NCBI GenBank assembly: GCA_001449105.1
Contig: LNIY01000106.1
Location: 1 to 64,000, forward strand
From: Caulobacter vibrioides
GTDB taxonomy: Bacteria > Pseudomonadota > Alphaproteobacteria > Caulobacterales > Caulobacteraceae
Length of the DNA stretch: 64,000 nt
Reading direction: 5' to 3'
A program made the translations under genes and the position numbers. Positions within the stretch are counted from its first letter, which is position 1. Each line of letters begins with the position of its first letter. Shown piece after piece: positions 43,503 to 52,498 of this stretch. The notes below the pieces were generated by a model. The model saw nothing but the letters and a program-made list of their open reading frames with translations, had not been told where the DNA came from and made no database searches.

Positions 43503-45614
43503 GCGATAGTCAAGGCGCACCGAGGCGTTACGCGGCGCGGCGTAGTAGGCCTGCCCCCACATCACGCTGTTCAGGTAGCTCTCGTCGAACAGGTTGCGGA
43601 CGTTGAGCGTGACCTTGATCTGGTCGGTCAGGTCTGCGCTGCCCATCAGGTCGACCACCGCATAGGCCTTCTGGGTGACCACGAAGGTGTCCAGACCCGA
43701 GATTTCGTCCTGCCAGCGCAGCGCGGCGCCGACCTTGGCGTTGCGCCACTCCGGGAAGCTGTAGGTGGTGGAAACCTTCAGGCTCTTGCGCGGCAGGAAG
43801 GTGCGGGCGTCCTCGCCGTCCTTGTCCTCCAGCGACAGCTGGGTCCAGCCGGCGCTGACCTGCCAGCGGTCGGTGACCTGGCCGCTGACCTCCAGCTCGT
43901 AGCCCTTCGAGGTGGTGTCCACGCCCTCGTAGTAGGTGAAGCCGACCGGGCCGGCGCCGCCCGCGCCGAACGTGCCGGCGGCGGTCGCCAGGTTCTGCTG
44001 CTCGACCTTGAACACCGCGGCGCTGGCGTAGAGCTTGCCGCCGAACCACTCGCTCTTCACGCCCGCCTCGAAGCTCTCGCCCTGGACCGGGTCGAGCTTG
44101 CGGTTGCTGACGTCGACCTCGGCCTGCGGATTGAAGATGTCGGTGTAGCTGCCGTACAGCGACACGTGCGGCGTCACGTCGAAGACGAGGCCGGCATAGG
44201 GGCTGGTCTTGGAGACCGTGCGGCCCTGGTCGACGCCGTAGGACGTGCCCGACGTCTTCTGCTCGACGGCGTTGAAGCCGACCACGCCCTTCAGGCGATC
44301 GGTGAAGTTCAGGTGCGCGGCGCCGAACACGCGGGTCAGGCGGTCCTTGATCTGCGCGGCCGAGTAGAGGTCGGTGTAGGTGGTCGGCTCGGCGACGCTG
44401 CCCCAGTCATAGACCGACGGATAGGCCGGGAAGGTCTCGCCCGACGAGGCGAAGTCCTCGCGCGTTTGCTCGGCGTAGCTGCCGCCGAACACCAGCTGGT
44501 GGGTGCGGCCAAGCAGCGACACCGGGCCGTTGAAGCTCAGGTCGGCCAGGTCCTGCTTGGACTCCGACGGGTAGTGGCCGACGAAGCCGCCGATGCCCAG
44601 GCCGGTGGTCTTGTCCGGATAGCCCGAGGCGTAGAGCAGCTTGGCGTTCTGCTCGACGTCCTTGTGGGTGTAGGTGGCCTTGGCGACCCAGTCGTTGTCG
44701 AACACGTACGACGCCTCGACGAAGGCGGTCTTGTCGTTGACGTCCCAGTAGGTCCAGTCGGCCGAGGTGCTGGCCGAGCGCTTCCAGGGGATGCGCGAGC
44801 CGTCCGAGAAGCTCAGCGGCAGGGCGCCCCACAGCACGCCGTCAGCCAGGTTGTCCTGCTGCGAGTAGCCGCCGGTGACGTTCAACTTCGGCGTCACGTC
44901 CCAGGACAGCACGCCGTAATAGACGTTCCGGTTGACCTTGTAGTGGTCGAGGTAGGAGTCCTTGTCCTGGTTGGCGTAGATCAGGCGGCCCGACAGCGTG
45001 CCCGAGGCGTTTATCGAGCCCGAGACATCGGCCTCCAGGCGCTTGTCGTTCCACGAGCCGTACGACGCCGCCGCCGAGGCCTGGAAGCCGGCGACCGGGC
45101 GCTTGCGGACGTAGTTGACCGTCGCCGACGGGTTGCCGACGCCGGTGGTCAGGCCGTTGACGCCGCGCACCACGTCAACCCGCTCGAACAGGATGGTGTC
45201 GATCTCGCCGTACTGGATGCCCCAGTTCAGCGGCAGGCCCACGCCGTCGACCTGGAAGTTGGTGACGTCGAAACCGCGGGCGTTGAAGTAGGTGCGGTCG
45301 GTCTCGACGCGCTCGACATTGATGCCCACCACGCGATCCAGCAGGTCGGTGACGCTGGTCAGGCCGAAGTCGCGGATCTGCTGCTGGCCGACGATGGTCA
45401 TCGACTGAGGCGTCTCGCGCAGGCTGAGATCAAGACCCGTCGCGCCGGTGGAGCGGGCGCGGGCGCCGGTGACCACCACGCCGTCCACATTGCTGTCCGC
45501 CGTCGCCTCGGCCGCCGCGTCTGCCGGGGGAGCCTCGTCGGCATGGGCGATGCCGGCCAGGATGGCCGGGCTCATGGCGGCGGCAAGCAGAAGGGCGCGC
45601 AGGGATCGGGGCAT
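43497..45614 (-). CDS. TonB-dependent siderophore receptor
   Basis: A 705-residue outer-membrane receptor of the FhuE/FpvA type. Signal peptide MPRSLRALLLAAAMSPAILAG...AHAD, TonB-box region (NVDGVVVTGARARST), plug with LRETPQSMTIVGQQQIRDFG and the family's FNARGFDVTNFQVDGV, then a 22-strand-type barrel ending in RLDYRF. The ATG at 45614 starts the signal peptide; the frame to 45683 is not used. It should import a ferric siderophore, with energy from TonB-ExbBD encoded elsewhere. A Fur-like site lies upstream. Confidence 0.94.
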   Translation of the reverse strand: MPRSLRALLLAAAMSPAILAGIAHADEAPPADAAAEATADSNVDGVVVTGARARSTGATGLDLSLRETPQSMTIVGQQQIRDFGLTSVTDLLDRVVGINVERVETDRTYFNARGFDVTNFQVDGVGLPLNWGIQYGEIDTILFERVDVVRGVNGLTTGVGNPSATVNYVRKRPVAGFQASAAASYGSWNDKRLEADVSGSINASGTLSGRLIYANQDKDSYLDHYKVNRNVYYGVLSWDVTPKLNVTGGYSQQDNLADGVLWGALPLSFSDGSRIPWKRSASTSADWTYWDVNDKTAFVEASYVFDNDWVAKATYTHKDVEQNAKLLYASGYPDKTTGLGIGGFVGHYPSESKQDLADLSFNGPVSLLGRTHQLVFGGSYAEQTREDFASSGETFPAYPSVYDWGSVAEPTTYTDLYSAAQIKDRLTRVFGAAHLNFTDRLKGVVGFNAVEQKTSGTSYGVDQGRTVSKTSPYAGLVFDVTPHVSLYGSYTDIFNPQAEVDVSNRKLDPVQGESFEAGVKSEWFGGKLYASAAVFKVEQQNLATAAGTFGAGGAGPVGFTYYEGVDTTSKGYELEVSGQVTDRWQVSAGWTQLSLEDKDGEDARTFLPRKSLKVSTTYSFPEWRNAKVGAALRWQDEISGLDTFVVTQKAYAVVDLMGSADLTDQIKVTLNVRNLFDESYLNSVMWGQAYYAAPRNASVRLDYRF

Positions 45615-45634
45615 CAAGGGGCTCTCGCGGAAAA

Positions 45635-45653
45635 CGATAATGACTCGCAAGAG
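45635..45653 (-). promoter_or_regulatory. Fur-box-like site upstream of the siderophore receptor
   Basis: The plus-strand sequence CGATAATGACTCGCAAGAG has one good Fur half (GATAATGA) and a weaker second half. It is 21 bases upstream of the receptor start. The match is partial. Confidence 0.4.
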
Positions 45654-45756
45654 CGAATAGGCGCGACAATCGTCGGGTGTCAAACTTGACCGGAGCGGTT
45701 CATCGAATTCAGTTATTGATGCGACTTTTCGGCCACGGCACGGGAAAGTGGCATCC

Positions 45757-45770
45757 GGTTAGCGCTACCA
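45757..45770. promoter_or_regulatory. xyl-box-like operator upstream of GH74
   Basis: On the minus strand TGGTAGCGCTAACC, which differs from the xyl-box TGGTAGCGCTAACA described in Xanthomonas at one base of 14. The core AGCGCT palindrome is the usual LacI-family signature. It lies 72 bases upstream of the xyloglucanase start, where a repressor could block the promoter. Confidence 0.6.
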
Positions 45771-45842
45771 ATTGGGACTGGCGAAGCGTGTCTGGGCCGT
45801 GCGAAACCTTGCTGGAACAGTACGTTTGAGTTCAGGGCCGAC

Positions 45843-48107
45843 ATGTCTTCCAGCACCCCGACCCGCCGCGCGACCCTCACCGGCCTTCTGCTCGCGACGA
45901 GCATGACAGCGCTGCCTTTCGGCGCAACGGCCGCCACCCGCGCCCTGCCCTATCGCTGGCGCAACGTCCGGGTCGGCGGCGGCGGCTTCGTGCCGAACGT
46001 GGTGTTCAGCCCGGTCGAGAAGGGCCTGGCCTACCTGCGCTCCGACATGGGCGGCGCCTATCGCTGGCAGGCCTCGCAGGCACGCTGGATCCCGCTGCTC
46101 GACGACCAGGCCCAGGGCAGCTGGCAGGGCGTCGAAAGCGTCGCGCCCGATCCCGTCGATCCGAACGTCGTCTATCTGGCCTGCGGCATGGGCCGGCCCG
46201 ACCCGGCCGCCATCCTGCGCTCGGACAACCGCGGAACCGACTGGACCGTCGTTCCCGTCCCCTTCCGCATGGGCGGCAACGAGGACGGCCGGGGCCTGGG
46301 CGAGCGCCTGGCCATCGATCCCAACGACACCAGGACCCTCTACTTCGCCTCGCGCCACGACGGCCTGCAGGTCAGCCGCGACCGGGGCGCGACCTGGGCC
46401 AAGTCGGCGAGCTTCCCCCTGCCGGGCCTGGGCCTGAACGCCCGCCCCGCGCCGACGCATGGCGGCCTGTCGTTCGTGATCCCAGACCCTCGCAGCGGCC
46501 GGCCGGGCCGGGGCTCCAGGACGATCTTCGTCGGCGTCGCCGATCCGTCCGAGCATCACCTGTGGCGCAGCGACGACGGCGGGACCAGCTGGCGGCCGAT
46601 CCCCGCCCCGCACGCCTATCTGGCCTGCAAGGCGGCGCTCGATGCGGAGGGCCGGCTCTACGTCACCTATTCCAGCGGCATCGGTCCGTCGAACGTGGCC
46701 GATGGCGCGGTCTGGCGGCTCGACACCGCCGCCAACGCCTGGACGCAGATCACCCCCGCCACGCCCCTGCCCCAGCGCGGCGGCGGCTTCATGGGCGTGG
46801 CGGTCGACGCCAATGGCGCGGTGGCGGTGACCAGCCTCAACCGCTGGAACCCGAACGATGCGCTGTGGCGCTCCACCGACCACGGCGCGACTTGGACCGA
46901 CCTCTATCCCGACGCCCGCCGCGACGTGACGACGACGCCGTTCCTGCACTGGGGCGAGCCGGAGGCCGACTTCGGCTGGTGGATGGCGGGCCTGGCCATC
47001 GACCCGTTCGACCCCGACTTCGCCTGCTACACCACCGGCGCGACCATCTACGCCACCCGCGAGTTCACCAAGGCCGCCGCCGGGCGCCCGACCACCTGGT
47101 TCCCGTGGGTGGAAGGCATCGAGCAGACGGCGATCATCACCCTGGCCAGCCTGCCCGAGGGCCCGCAGCTGCTCAGCGGCTTCGGCGACATCTCCGGCTT
47201 CGTGCACGACGACCTGGCCGTCTCGCCGACCGACCAGTTCACGACCCCGGTGTTCGGCAACACCAACTTCATCGACTACGCGGGTGTGCGGCCCGCCATC
47301 GTCGTTCGCAGCGGCACGCCGCACCAGCGCCACGGCGGTCCGACGCTGGCCTGGTCGGGCGACCACGGCCGGACCTGGGCGCCGATGACCGCCCCGCGCA
47401 TCGCCAGCGCCCCGCCGCCGCCCGGCCAGGGCCGTCGCGGGCCCGACCCGCACGACGACGCCGCCATCGTCGTCAACGCCGACGGCTCGGTGTTCATGGT
47501 CATGACCGCCCAGGCACAGGTCACCCGCGACCGCGGCGCGACGTGGCAGGTCAGCCAGGGCCTGCCCGCCTGGACGCGCCCCGTGCCCGACCGCGTCGAT
47601 CCCCGCCGCTTCACGGCCGTCGATCTGCAAAGCGGCAAGCGCTTCGTCAGCACCGACGCCGGCTTGAGCTTCGCCGAGGCCCCGACGCTCGGGCTGCCCG
47701 CCGACCTGACCGCCGACCAGGTGACCTGGCGCGAGATCCCCTGGCCGCTGAAGGCCGTTCCCGGCCAGGCCGGCTGCCTGTGGTTCGTCTCCACCCAGGG
47801 CCTGTTCCGCTCCACCGACGGCGGCGCGCGCTTCTCGCGGATCGACGGCGGCGTTCAGGTCGACCAGCTCGATCTCGGCGCCCCGCCGCCCGGCAAGCCC
47901 TGGCCCGCCCTCTTCGCCATCGGCCGCAAGGACGGAGTGAAGGCCATCTGGCGCTCGGACGACGAGGGCAGGAGCTGGGTGCGCGTCAACGACGCCCGCC
48001 ACGAATACGGCCGCCGCTTCCGCTGCCTGGCCGCCGACATGCGGACCTACGGCCGGGTCTATGTGGGCACCGATGGGCGCGGGATCGTCTACGGCGAGCC
48101 ATCCTAG
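45843..48107 (+). CDS. GH74-family xyloglucanase
   Basis: A 754-residue exported glycoside hydrolase. The N-terminus has a Tat-like signal (TRRATLTGLLLAT). The opening WRNVRVGGGGFVPNVVFSP...LAYLRSDMGGAYRW is the GH74 hallmark, with Asp68 as one predicted catalytic acid; the second, Asp449, lies in SGFGDISGFVHDD. The rest is two seven-bladed propellers with sialidase-like Asp-box repeats (SDDGGTSWRP, STDHGATWTD, SGDHGRTWAP, STDGGARFSR). GH74 enzymes cut xyloglucan or its oligosaccharides. The xyl-box-like site upstream fits induction by xylose-containing polymers. No other xyloglucan genes are next to it. Confidence 0.9.
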   Translation: MSSSTPTRRATLTGLLLATSMTALPFGATAATRALPYRWRNVRVGGGGFVPNVVFSPVEKGLAYLRSDMGGAYRWQASQARWIPLLDDQAQGSWQGVESVAPDPVDPNVVYLACGMGRPDPAAILRSDNRGTDWTVVPVPFRMGGNEDGRGLGERLAIDPNDTRTLYFASRHDGLQVSRDRGATWAKSASFPLPGLGLNARPAPTHGGLSFVIPDPRSGRPGRGSRTIFVGVADPSEHHLWRSDDGGTSWRPIPAPHAYLACKAALDAEGRLYVTYSSGIGPSNVADGAVWRLDTAANAWTQITPATPLPQRGGGFMGVAVDANGAVAVTSLNRWNPNDALWRSTDHGATWTDLYPDARRDVTTTPFLHWGEPEADFGWWMAGLAIDPFDPDFACYTTGATIYATREFTKAAAGRPTTWFPWVEGIEQTAIITLASLPEGPQLLSGFGDISGFVHDDLAVSPTDQFTTPVFGNTNFIDYAGVRPAIVVRSGTPHQRHGGPTLAWSGDHGRTWAPMTAPRIASAPPPPGQGRRGPDPHDDAAIVVNADGSVFMVMTAQAQVTRDRGATWQVSQGLPAWTRPVPDRVDPRRFTAVDLQSGKRFVSTDAGLSFAEAPTLGLPADLTADQVTWREIPWPLKAVPGQAGCLWFVSTQGLFRSTDGGARFSRIDGGVQVDQLDLGAPPPGKPWPALFAIGRKDGVKAIWRSDDEGRSWVRVNDARHEYGRRFRCLAADMRTYGRVYVGTDGRGIVYGEPS

Positions 48108-48111
48108 GTTC

Positions 48112-48243
48112 CCCTCTCCCAGAGGGAGAGGGAGGGGCCCAGGCTAAGCCTGGGAGGGTGAGGGGTTTCACCGTCCAACGCCTTACCCCCTCATCCTCCC
48201 ACGCCTGCGGCGCGGGCCCCTCCTTCTCCCCATGGGAGAAGGT
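48112..48243. repeat. dispersed palindromic repeat, family B
   Basis: Fills the gap between the convergent GH74 and esterase genes. It begins CCCCTCTCCC-AGA-GGGAGAGGG, has GGGTGAGGGG in the middle and CCCTCATCCTCCC further on, and ends CTTCTCCCCATGGGAGAAG. The plan equals the copy at 16546-16690, though the centre differs. Confidence 0.75.
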
Positions 48244-48248
48244 GAAAT

Positions 48249-49163
48249 TCAGCGCCCCGCCCGCTGCTCGATCCAAGCCTCCACCGCCTGCGTATAGGCC
48301 CCCGGCAGGCCCAGCGTTCGGTTGACGTCGGCGTGACTGAGGCCCTGCGGCAGCACCGGCATGGCCTGGCCAGCCTTCTCCACCTGCGCTTGGAACGTCC
48401 GGGCGTCGTCGCAGGGCTTGTCGGGGCGCTTCGTCGAGCAGACCACCAGCATCGGCACGGCCGCCGGCGTCCACTGGTCCATGGGCGAGACCTTGGCCCA
48501 GCCGGCCGGATCGCTGCCGAACGCCTCGTCGTAGAAGCCCGGGTGACGACCGTCCATCACCGACGAGACCTTCATCGCCGCCGAGTCCAGCACCACCGTG
48601 CCCGCCCAGGGCTTGCCGACCATCTCGGGCTTCGACGACAGCAGGGCCACGATGTGCGCCCCGGCCGAGTGACCCATCAGTACGATCCGCCGGTCGCTGG
48701 CGCCCCACTCGCCGGCTCGCTCCTGCACCAGCCGCAGGGCCGCCGCCACGTCCTGGGCCTGCGCCTCGGCCATCGCCTCCGGCAGCAGGCGATAGTTGAC
48801 GCTGACGAACACGTAGCCCCTTGGCAGCCAGTATTTCAGCTTGTTCTCGATCGAGCCGACGTTGGACTTGTCGCCGATCTTCCACGCCCCGCCGTGGACC
48901 ATGACGATCACCGGCGCCGCATGCGCGCCCGGCGGAACATAGACATCGATCGCCTGCTTGGCCGACGATCCGTATGACGCCTGCAGCTTGCGGGCGCCCG
49001 GCGCGATGGCCTGCAGGTCGAGCGGCCGCGCCTCTTCGACGCGCTTGTCCTGAAGCCGCCGGGCCACGCGCTCGCGCAGCGGCCCGGCCTCGCCGGCCGG
49101 CGCGACGACGACACCGCCGGCCAGGGCGAGGACGAGAAGGCAAAGCTTGAGGCTCTGGGTCAC
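48249..49163 (-). CDS. exported alpha/beta-hydrolase, BD-FAE-like esterase
   Basis: A 304-residue esterase with a signal peptide (LKLCLLVLALAGGVVVAPAGEA). Oxyanion block VMVHGGAWKIGDK, nucleophile VLMGHSAGAHI, and His in LSHADVNRTLG mark the hormone-sensitive-lipase/feruloyl-esterase-like alpha/beta hydrolases. It might remove acetyl or feruloyl groups from plant polysaccharide, which would suit the neighbouring GH74 enzyme, though the two are convergent. The GTG start at 49163 follows GGAG. Confidence 0.88.
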   Translation of the reverse strand: MTQSLKLCLLVLALAGGVVVAPAGEAGPLRERVARRLQDKRVEEARPLDLQAIAPGARKLQASYGSSAKQAIDVYVPPGAHAAPVIVMVHGGAWKIGDKSNVGSIENKLKYWLPRGYVFVSVNYRLLPEAMAEAQAQDVAAALRLVQERAGEWGASDRRIVLMGHSAGAHIVALLSSKPEMVGKPWAGTVVLDSAAMKVSSVMDGRHPGFYDEAFGSDPAGWAKVSPMDQWTPAAVPMLVVCSTKRPDKPCDDARTFQAQVEKAGQAMPVLPQGLSHADVNRTLGLPGAYTQAVEAWIEQRAGR

Positions 49164-49230
49164 GGGAGGCTCCGGCGGGACATATCGCCGGAACTAACGG
49201 CGCACCGGCGATTTTCCGGCGCGAACGGGG

Positions 49231-49590
49231 TCAGGCCGCGTGGCCGAACCCGTGCACGGCGTCGCGCAGGTGGCCGAAATTGATCGGCTTGGCCAGCACG
49301 GTCACGTCCTCGAAGCCCTTGCGCGGCAAGGCCCCATAGCCGGTGGCGAAGACGAACGGCACGCCCTTGGCCCGCAGGGCCTCGGCCACGGGGAAGACCA
49401 TCTCGCCGCCGATATTGATGTCGAGCACGGCCCCGTCCAGCGACGGCTTGTCGTCGTCCAGATAGGCCAGGGCCTCGCCCACGGCACCGAACGAGCCGGA
49501 GACCTCGCAGCCCAGATCGGTCAGCAGGTCCTCGACCATCATGGCGACCAGCGCCTCGTCCTCGACGATCATGATCCGACGCCCGTTCAT
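49231..49590 (-). CDS. stand-alone receiver-domain response regulator
   Basis: A 119-residue receiver without an output domain: IMIVEDEALVAMMVEDLL, phospho-acceptor Asp57 (GAVLDINIGGE), VPFVFATGYGAL and Lys in VLAKPINF. The FATGY segment is typical of the single-domain regulators linked to HWE kinases. Its ATG overlaps the kinase stop (ATGA). It resembles the receiver at 20340 in length and motif order. Confidence 0.93.
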   Translation of the reverse strand: MNGRRIMIVEDEALVAMMVEDLLTDLGCEVSGSFGAVGEALAYLDDDKPSLDGAVLDINIGGEMVFPVAEALRAKGVPFVFATGYGALPRKGFEDVTVLAKPINFGHLRDAVHGFGHAA

Positions 49591-50738
49591 GCCGCCGCCA
49601 GCCTTTGCGACAGCGGGGCGCGGAAGGTGAAGACCAGGCCTTCGGGCAGGAAGTCGAGCACCGCGGCCCCGCCCAGGTCGCGCGACAGCCCCCGACGGAT
49701 CAGCCGCGAGCCGAAGCCCTCGTCCTTGGGTCCGGGCGCCGTCACCGGCGGCCCGCCGCGCTCGCGCCATTCCAGGGCGAAGGTGGGATGGCTTCCGGCC
49801 GCGTCCTCGACGCGCCAGGCGACGAACACCTTGCCGGCGGGGACCGAGAGGGCCCCGTACTTGGCGGCGTTGACGATCAGTTCGTGCAGGGTCATGTGCA
49901 CGGCCACGGCGGCCTCGGGCGTGATCTCGATCGGCGGCCCCTCGACGACGAACCGGCCGTCCTCCAGCCCGCCGAAAGGACGCAGGGCCGCGGCCAGGAT
50001 CTCGCGCAACTGGGCCTTGCCCCAGGCCTGCTTGGTCAGGAGCTCGTGGGCCTGCGACAGCGCCAGCAGCCGCGACTCGAACGACTCGTTGAAGGCCTGC
50101 GGCGACGTCGCCGTGCGCAGGGTCTGGCTGGCGATCGACTGCACCGAGGCCAGGGTGTTCTTCACCCGGTGGTCGAGCTCGCGCATCAGGAAGGTGCGGC
50201 GCTCCAGCTCCTTGTTGAGCGAGGCCTGCAGCCGGCCGCTCTCCAAGGCCGCGGCCGTGGCGCGGGCCATCACCTGCAGCTTGGCCACGATCTCCGGCGG
50301 CGGCGTGTGCTCCTTGGCCCAGTAGGCGCCCAGGGCCGCGATCGGGTCGCGGGTGCGCACCGGCGTCATCACCAGGCTCTTGACGAAGGTCGGCCGGTAG
50401 GCGTCGTGCGGGATGCGGTCGTCCTGGTAGATGTCGGGGATCACCACCGTCTGGCGGTTCAGCATCGCCCAGCCCGAGATGCAGGCGGTCAGCGGGAAGC
50501 GCTTGCCCTTCCACAGCGGGCCGATCGCGTCCTCGTCCAGGTACCAGCAGCAGTCGTCGTCGCGCAGCACGAAAGCCACGCCGTCGGCCCCCGAGATTCG
50601 GCGCGCGGACGAGCGGACCACCGCGGCCACCTCATCGATGGTCCGGGTCGCCGAGAGCTCCTCGATCGTTTCGACCAGGGTCAGGAGGGCGGAGTCGCCT
50701 TCGCCGTCCGACAGGTCGTGCTCGGCCATATCCAACAT
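49587..50738 (-). CDS. HWE-family sensor histidine kinase (GAF)
   Basis: A 383-residue soluble kinase. A GAF domain (about 15-165) contains an acid/cysteine patch LRDDDCCWYLDEDAIG. The HWE core follows with MRELDHRVKNTLASV (His190), MTLHELIVNAAKYGALS and the WRERGG motif. The start is uncertain: ATG at 50738 or 50729, with an open frame to 50801; none has a good ribosome binding site. It is coupled to the receiver gene. No general stress promoter was found upstream, in contrast to the pair at 18721. Confidence 0.92.
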   Translation of the reverse strand: MLDMAEHDLSDGEGDSALLTLVETIEELSATRTIDEVAAVVRSSARRISGADGVAFVLRDDDCCWYLDEDAIGPLWKGKRFPLTACISGWAMLNRQTVVIPDIYQDDRIPHDAYRPTFVKSLVMTPVRTRDPIAALGAYWAKEHTPPPEIVAKLQVMARATAAALESGRLQASLNKELERRTFLMRELDHRVKNTLASVQSIASQTLRTATSPQAFNESFESRLLALSQAHELLTKQAWGKAQLREILAAALRPFGGLEDGRFVVEGPPIEITPEAAVAVHMTLHELIVNAAKYGALSVPAGKVFVAWRVEDAAGSHPTFALEWRERGGPPVTAPGPKDEGFGSRLIRRGLSRDLGGAAVLDFLPEGLVFTFRAPLSQRLAAA

Positions 50739-51010
50739 ACGAAAGGACGCTCGCGATCCACTGGAACGCGAGCCTAGCACGCGTGGACAGGACAACAACA
50801 AGAGGCGTGATTACGCACGCATCTACTCACGGTTGCCGGGAAGGTTAACAGAGTCTTCCGGGCGACGCACAGTCGAACGAGATCAAGGCTTTGAAGCGGC
50901 GCCGCACGAGATTTCCGCATCACGCCTTGCGACAATCCGTCGCGCCGCCGCGACGGTCAGGCTTCGCACCCGGCGCAACATGCGCTATGCACCCTCTCCG
51001 CCGCGCACGC

Positions 51011-51087
51011 GGCCCGGTAGCTCAGCAGGATAGAGCAGCGCTTTCCTAAAGCGAAGGTCGGGGGTTCGAGTCCCTCCCGGGCCGCCA
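51011..51087 (+). tRNA. tRNA-Arg(CCT)
   Basis: A 77-base cloverleaf with encoded CCA: acceptor GGCCCGG / CCGGGCC plus discriminator G, D-stem GCTC/GAGC, anticodon loop TTCCTAA with anticodon CCT (reads AGG), T-stem GGGGG/CCCTC with TTCGAGT loop. The base pair 27-43 is a G-A mismatch; all other stems pair. AGG is a rare codon in this GC-rich genome. Confidence 0.93.
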
Positions 51088-51289
51088 TGCGGGTGTCGAG
51101 AACAATTGGCGCCGGCTCGAAAACATTCAAGAGCGGCGCGCTCGCCGGATCGGTCAGACCCGTGGGATGGCGATGTGCGCTGGTAGCGGACATTGATGGC
51201 TCCAGGAACCGGACCTTCACCGCTAGGAACGTCAGGCTCAGTCTTTCCAGCCCGGACTTGTAGGTCCGTCAGCGTAACCGTCTCTGAAG

Positions 51290-52498
51290 CTAGCGGGCGA
51301 GGCTGTCTGGGATCTTGTGGTCGGTGTCGGCGGGCAGCTTGCACCAGCGCCCGCTCATCCAGTAGCCGACCGGGCAGCCGTGGTCGGGCTTGCGGCGATA
51401 CTGAAAGACGATGCAGGTGTTCAGATAGACGTCCACGCAGGTGCGGCCGTCACGCTGCACGCTGCCCGAGCCGATGACCAGACTTCCGCCCTGGTTGATC
51501 ACCGATCCGGTCTTGGTCGTGCCCGAGCCGCCCACATCGGTCGAGGCCGAGCGGCCGCTCGCCACCGTCGTGACGTCGTTGGTGACCACCGTGGACGACT
51601 GACCGCCGCGAATGGACCCGATCGCCGTGGTCGCCCGACCGCCGCCCGTGGCCACCGTGGTCACGTCGTCGGTGCGCACCGTGACGCTGGAGGAACCCGA
51701 GACCGACACGCTGGTGCGCGGCGATATGGCGTTCGCCTTGGCGGACGAGGTCGCGGCCGACGCCGATGCCGACCGTGTGGAGGCGCCCCTCCCCGCGCCG
51801 TCCGCCCGGACCTGCCCGGACGGCCCGGCGGCATCCGGCCGATCGGGCGGCGCGGTCACCGGCTCGCCCGCGATCGGCACCGCGTCACAGGCGCCGGACT
51901 GCGCCAGACGACAGTAAAGCTTTCGCCCGACCCACTTGCCCGCCCATTTGCCGCCCTCTCCAGCGGCGTAGGTTCCGACGACCACGACTACGCCGTAACA
52001 TATGGCGAGACTGACCGGCCCAAGGCTCGCGCACAGGAACGCCGCCGCGCCAAGGATGAGCCCCTCGGCCGCTATACTCGCCACCAGTTGCCCGACACCG
52101 CCGAGCGCCTCTTCAAGCGACCGGTCGTACTGGCCCAGGACCATATGCCAGATCGACTTGGCCATGCTCAACCCGGCGCTCAGGAAGCTGCTCGCCGCAC
52201 TCAGCGCCTTGCCGACGGCGGGGGTGCTCGGCGCGGCCTGCGAGGCGCTGGCCATCAGGCGATCCATCCGGGAGATCTGGTCTCGGTGATCGAACCAGCT
52301 TTTCACCACGGCCTTGTTGAACTTCTCCGCGCCCAGCATGCCCCCGGTCGCGCCGATCGCGCCCAGCCCTTGGTCGGCGTATTCGAGTTCATTGAAAGGG
52401 GGCGGTTCGACCAAAGGCTGGGCCAGGGCCGCGTGATGGAACGGCGCGACCGCCAAGGCCAGGCTGAGGAGGAGGACTTGCAGCCAGCGCAGGATCAC
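51290..52498 (-). CDS. exported protein with AIGSI repeats and Cys-rich end
   Basis: A 402-residue protein of no known family, last gene of the left operon. The GTG at 52498 overlaps the preceding gene's stop and starts a signal peptide (ILRWLQVLLLSLALAVAPF...ALAQ). Residues 30-130 are helical, 135-190 hold hydrophobic glycine-rich segments (GLILGAAAFLCASLG, AICYGVVVVVGTYAAG), and 240-345 are Ser/Thr/Val/Gly repeats: VTTVATGGGRATTAIGSI and VTTVASGRSASTD. The repeats match those of the first gene of the operon. The end has five cysteines (TCVDVYLNTC, HGCPVGYW, RWCKLP). Possibly a secreted or surface-anchored beta-repeat protein. Confidence 0.8.
   Translation of the reverse strand: MILRWLQVLLLSLALAVAPFHHAALAQPLVEPPPFNELEYADQGLGAIGATGGMLGAEKFNKAVVKSWFDHRDQISRMDRLMASASQAAPSTPAVGKALSAASSFLSAGLSMAKSIWHMVLGQYDRSLEEALGGVGQLVASIAAEGLILGAAAFLCASLGPVSLAICYGVVVVVGTYAAGEGGKWAGKWVGRKLYCRLAQSGACDAVPIAGEPVTAPPDRPDAAGPSGQVRADGAGRGASTRSASASAATSSAKANAISPRTSVSVSGSSSVTVRTDDVTTVATGGGRATTAIGSIRGGQSSTVVTNDVTTVASGRSASTDVGGSGTTKTGSVINQGGSLVIGSGSVQRDGRTCVDVYLNTCIVFQYRRKPDHGCPVGYWMSGRWCKLPADTDHKIPDSLAR

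Noticed and set aside
45765-48002. Long minus-strand open frame opposite the GH74 gene
   Set aside because: It has the low-complexity Gly/Ala/Arg/Val make-up of an antisense frame in GC-rich DNA, no domain, and lies wholly within GH74.
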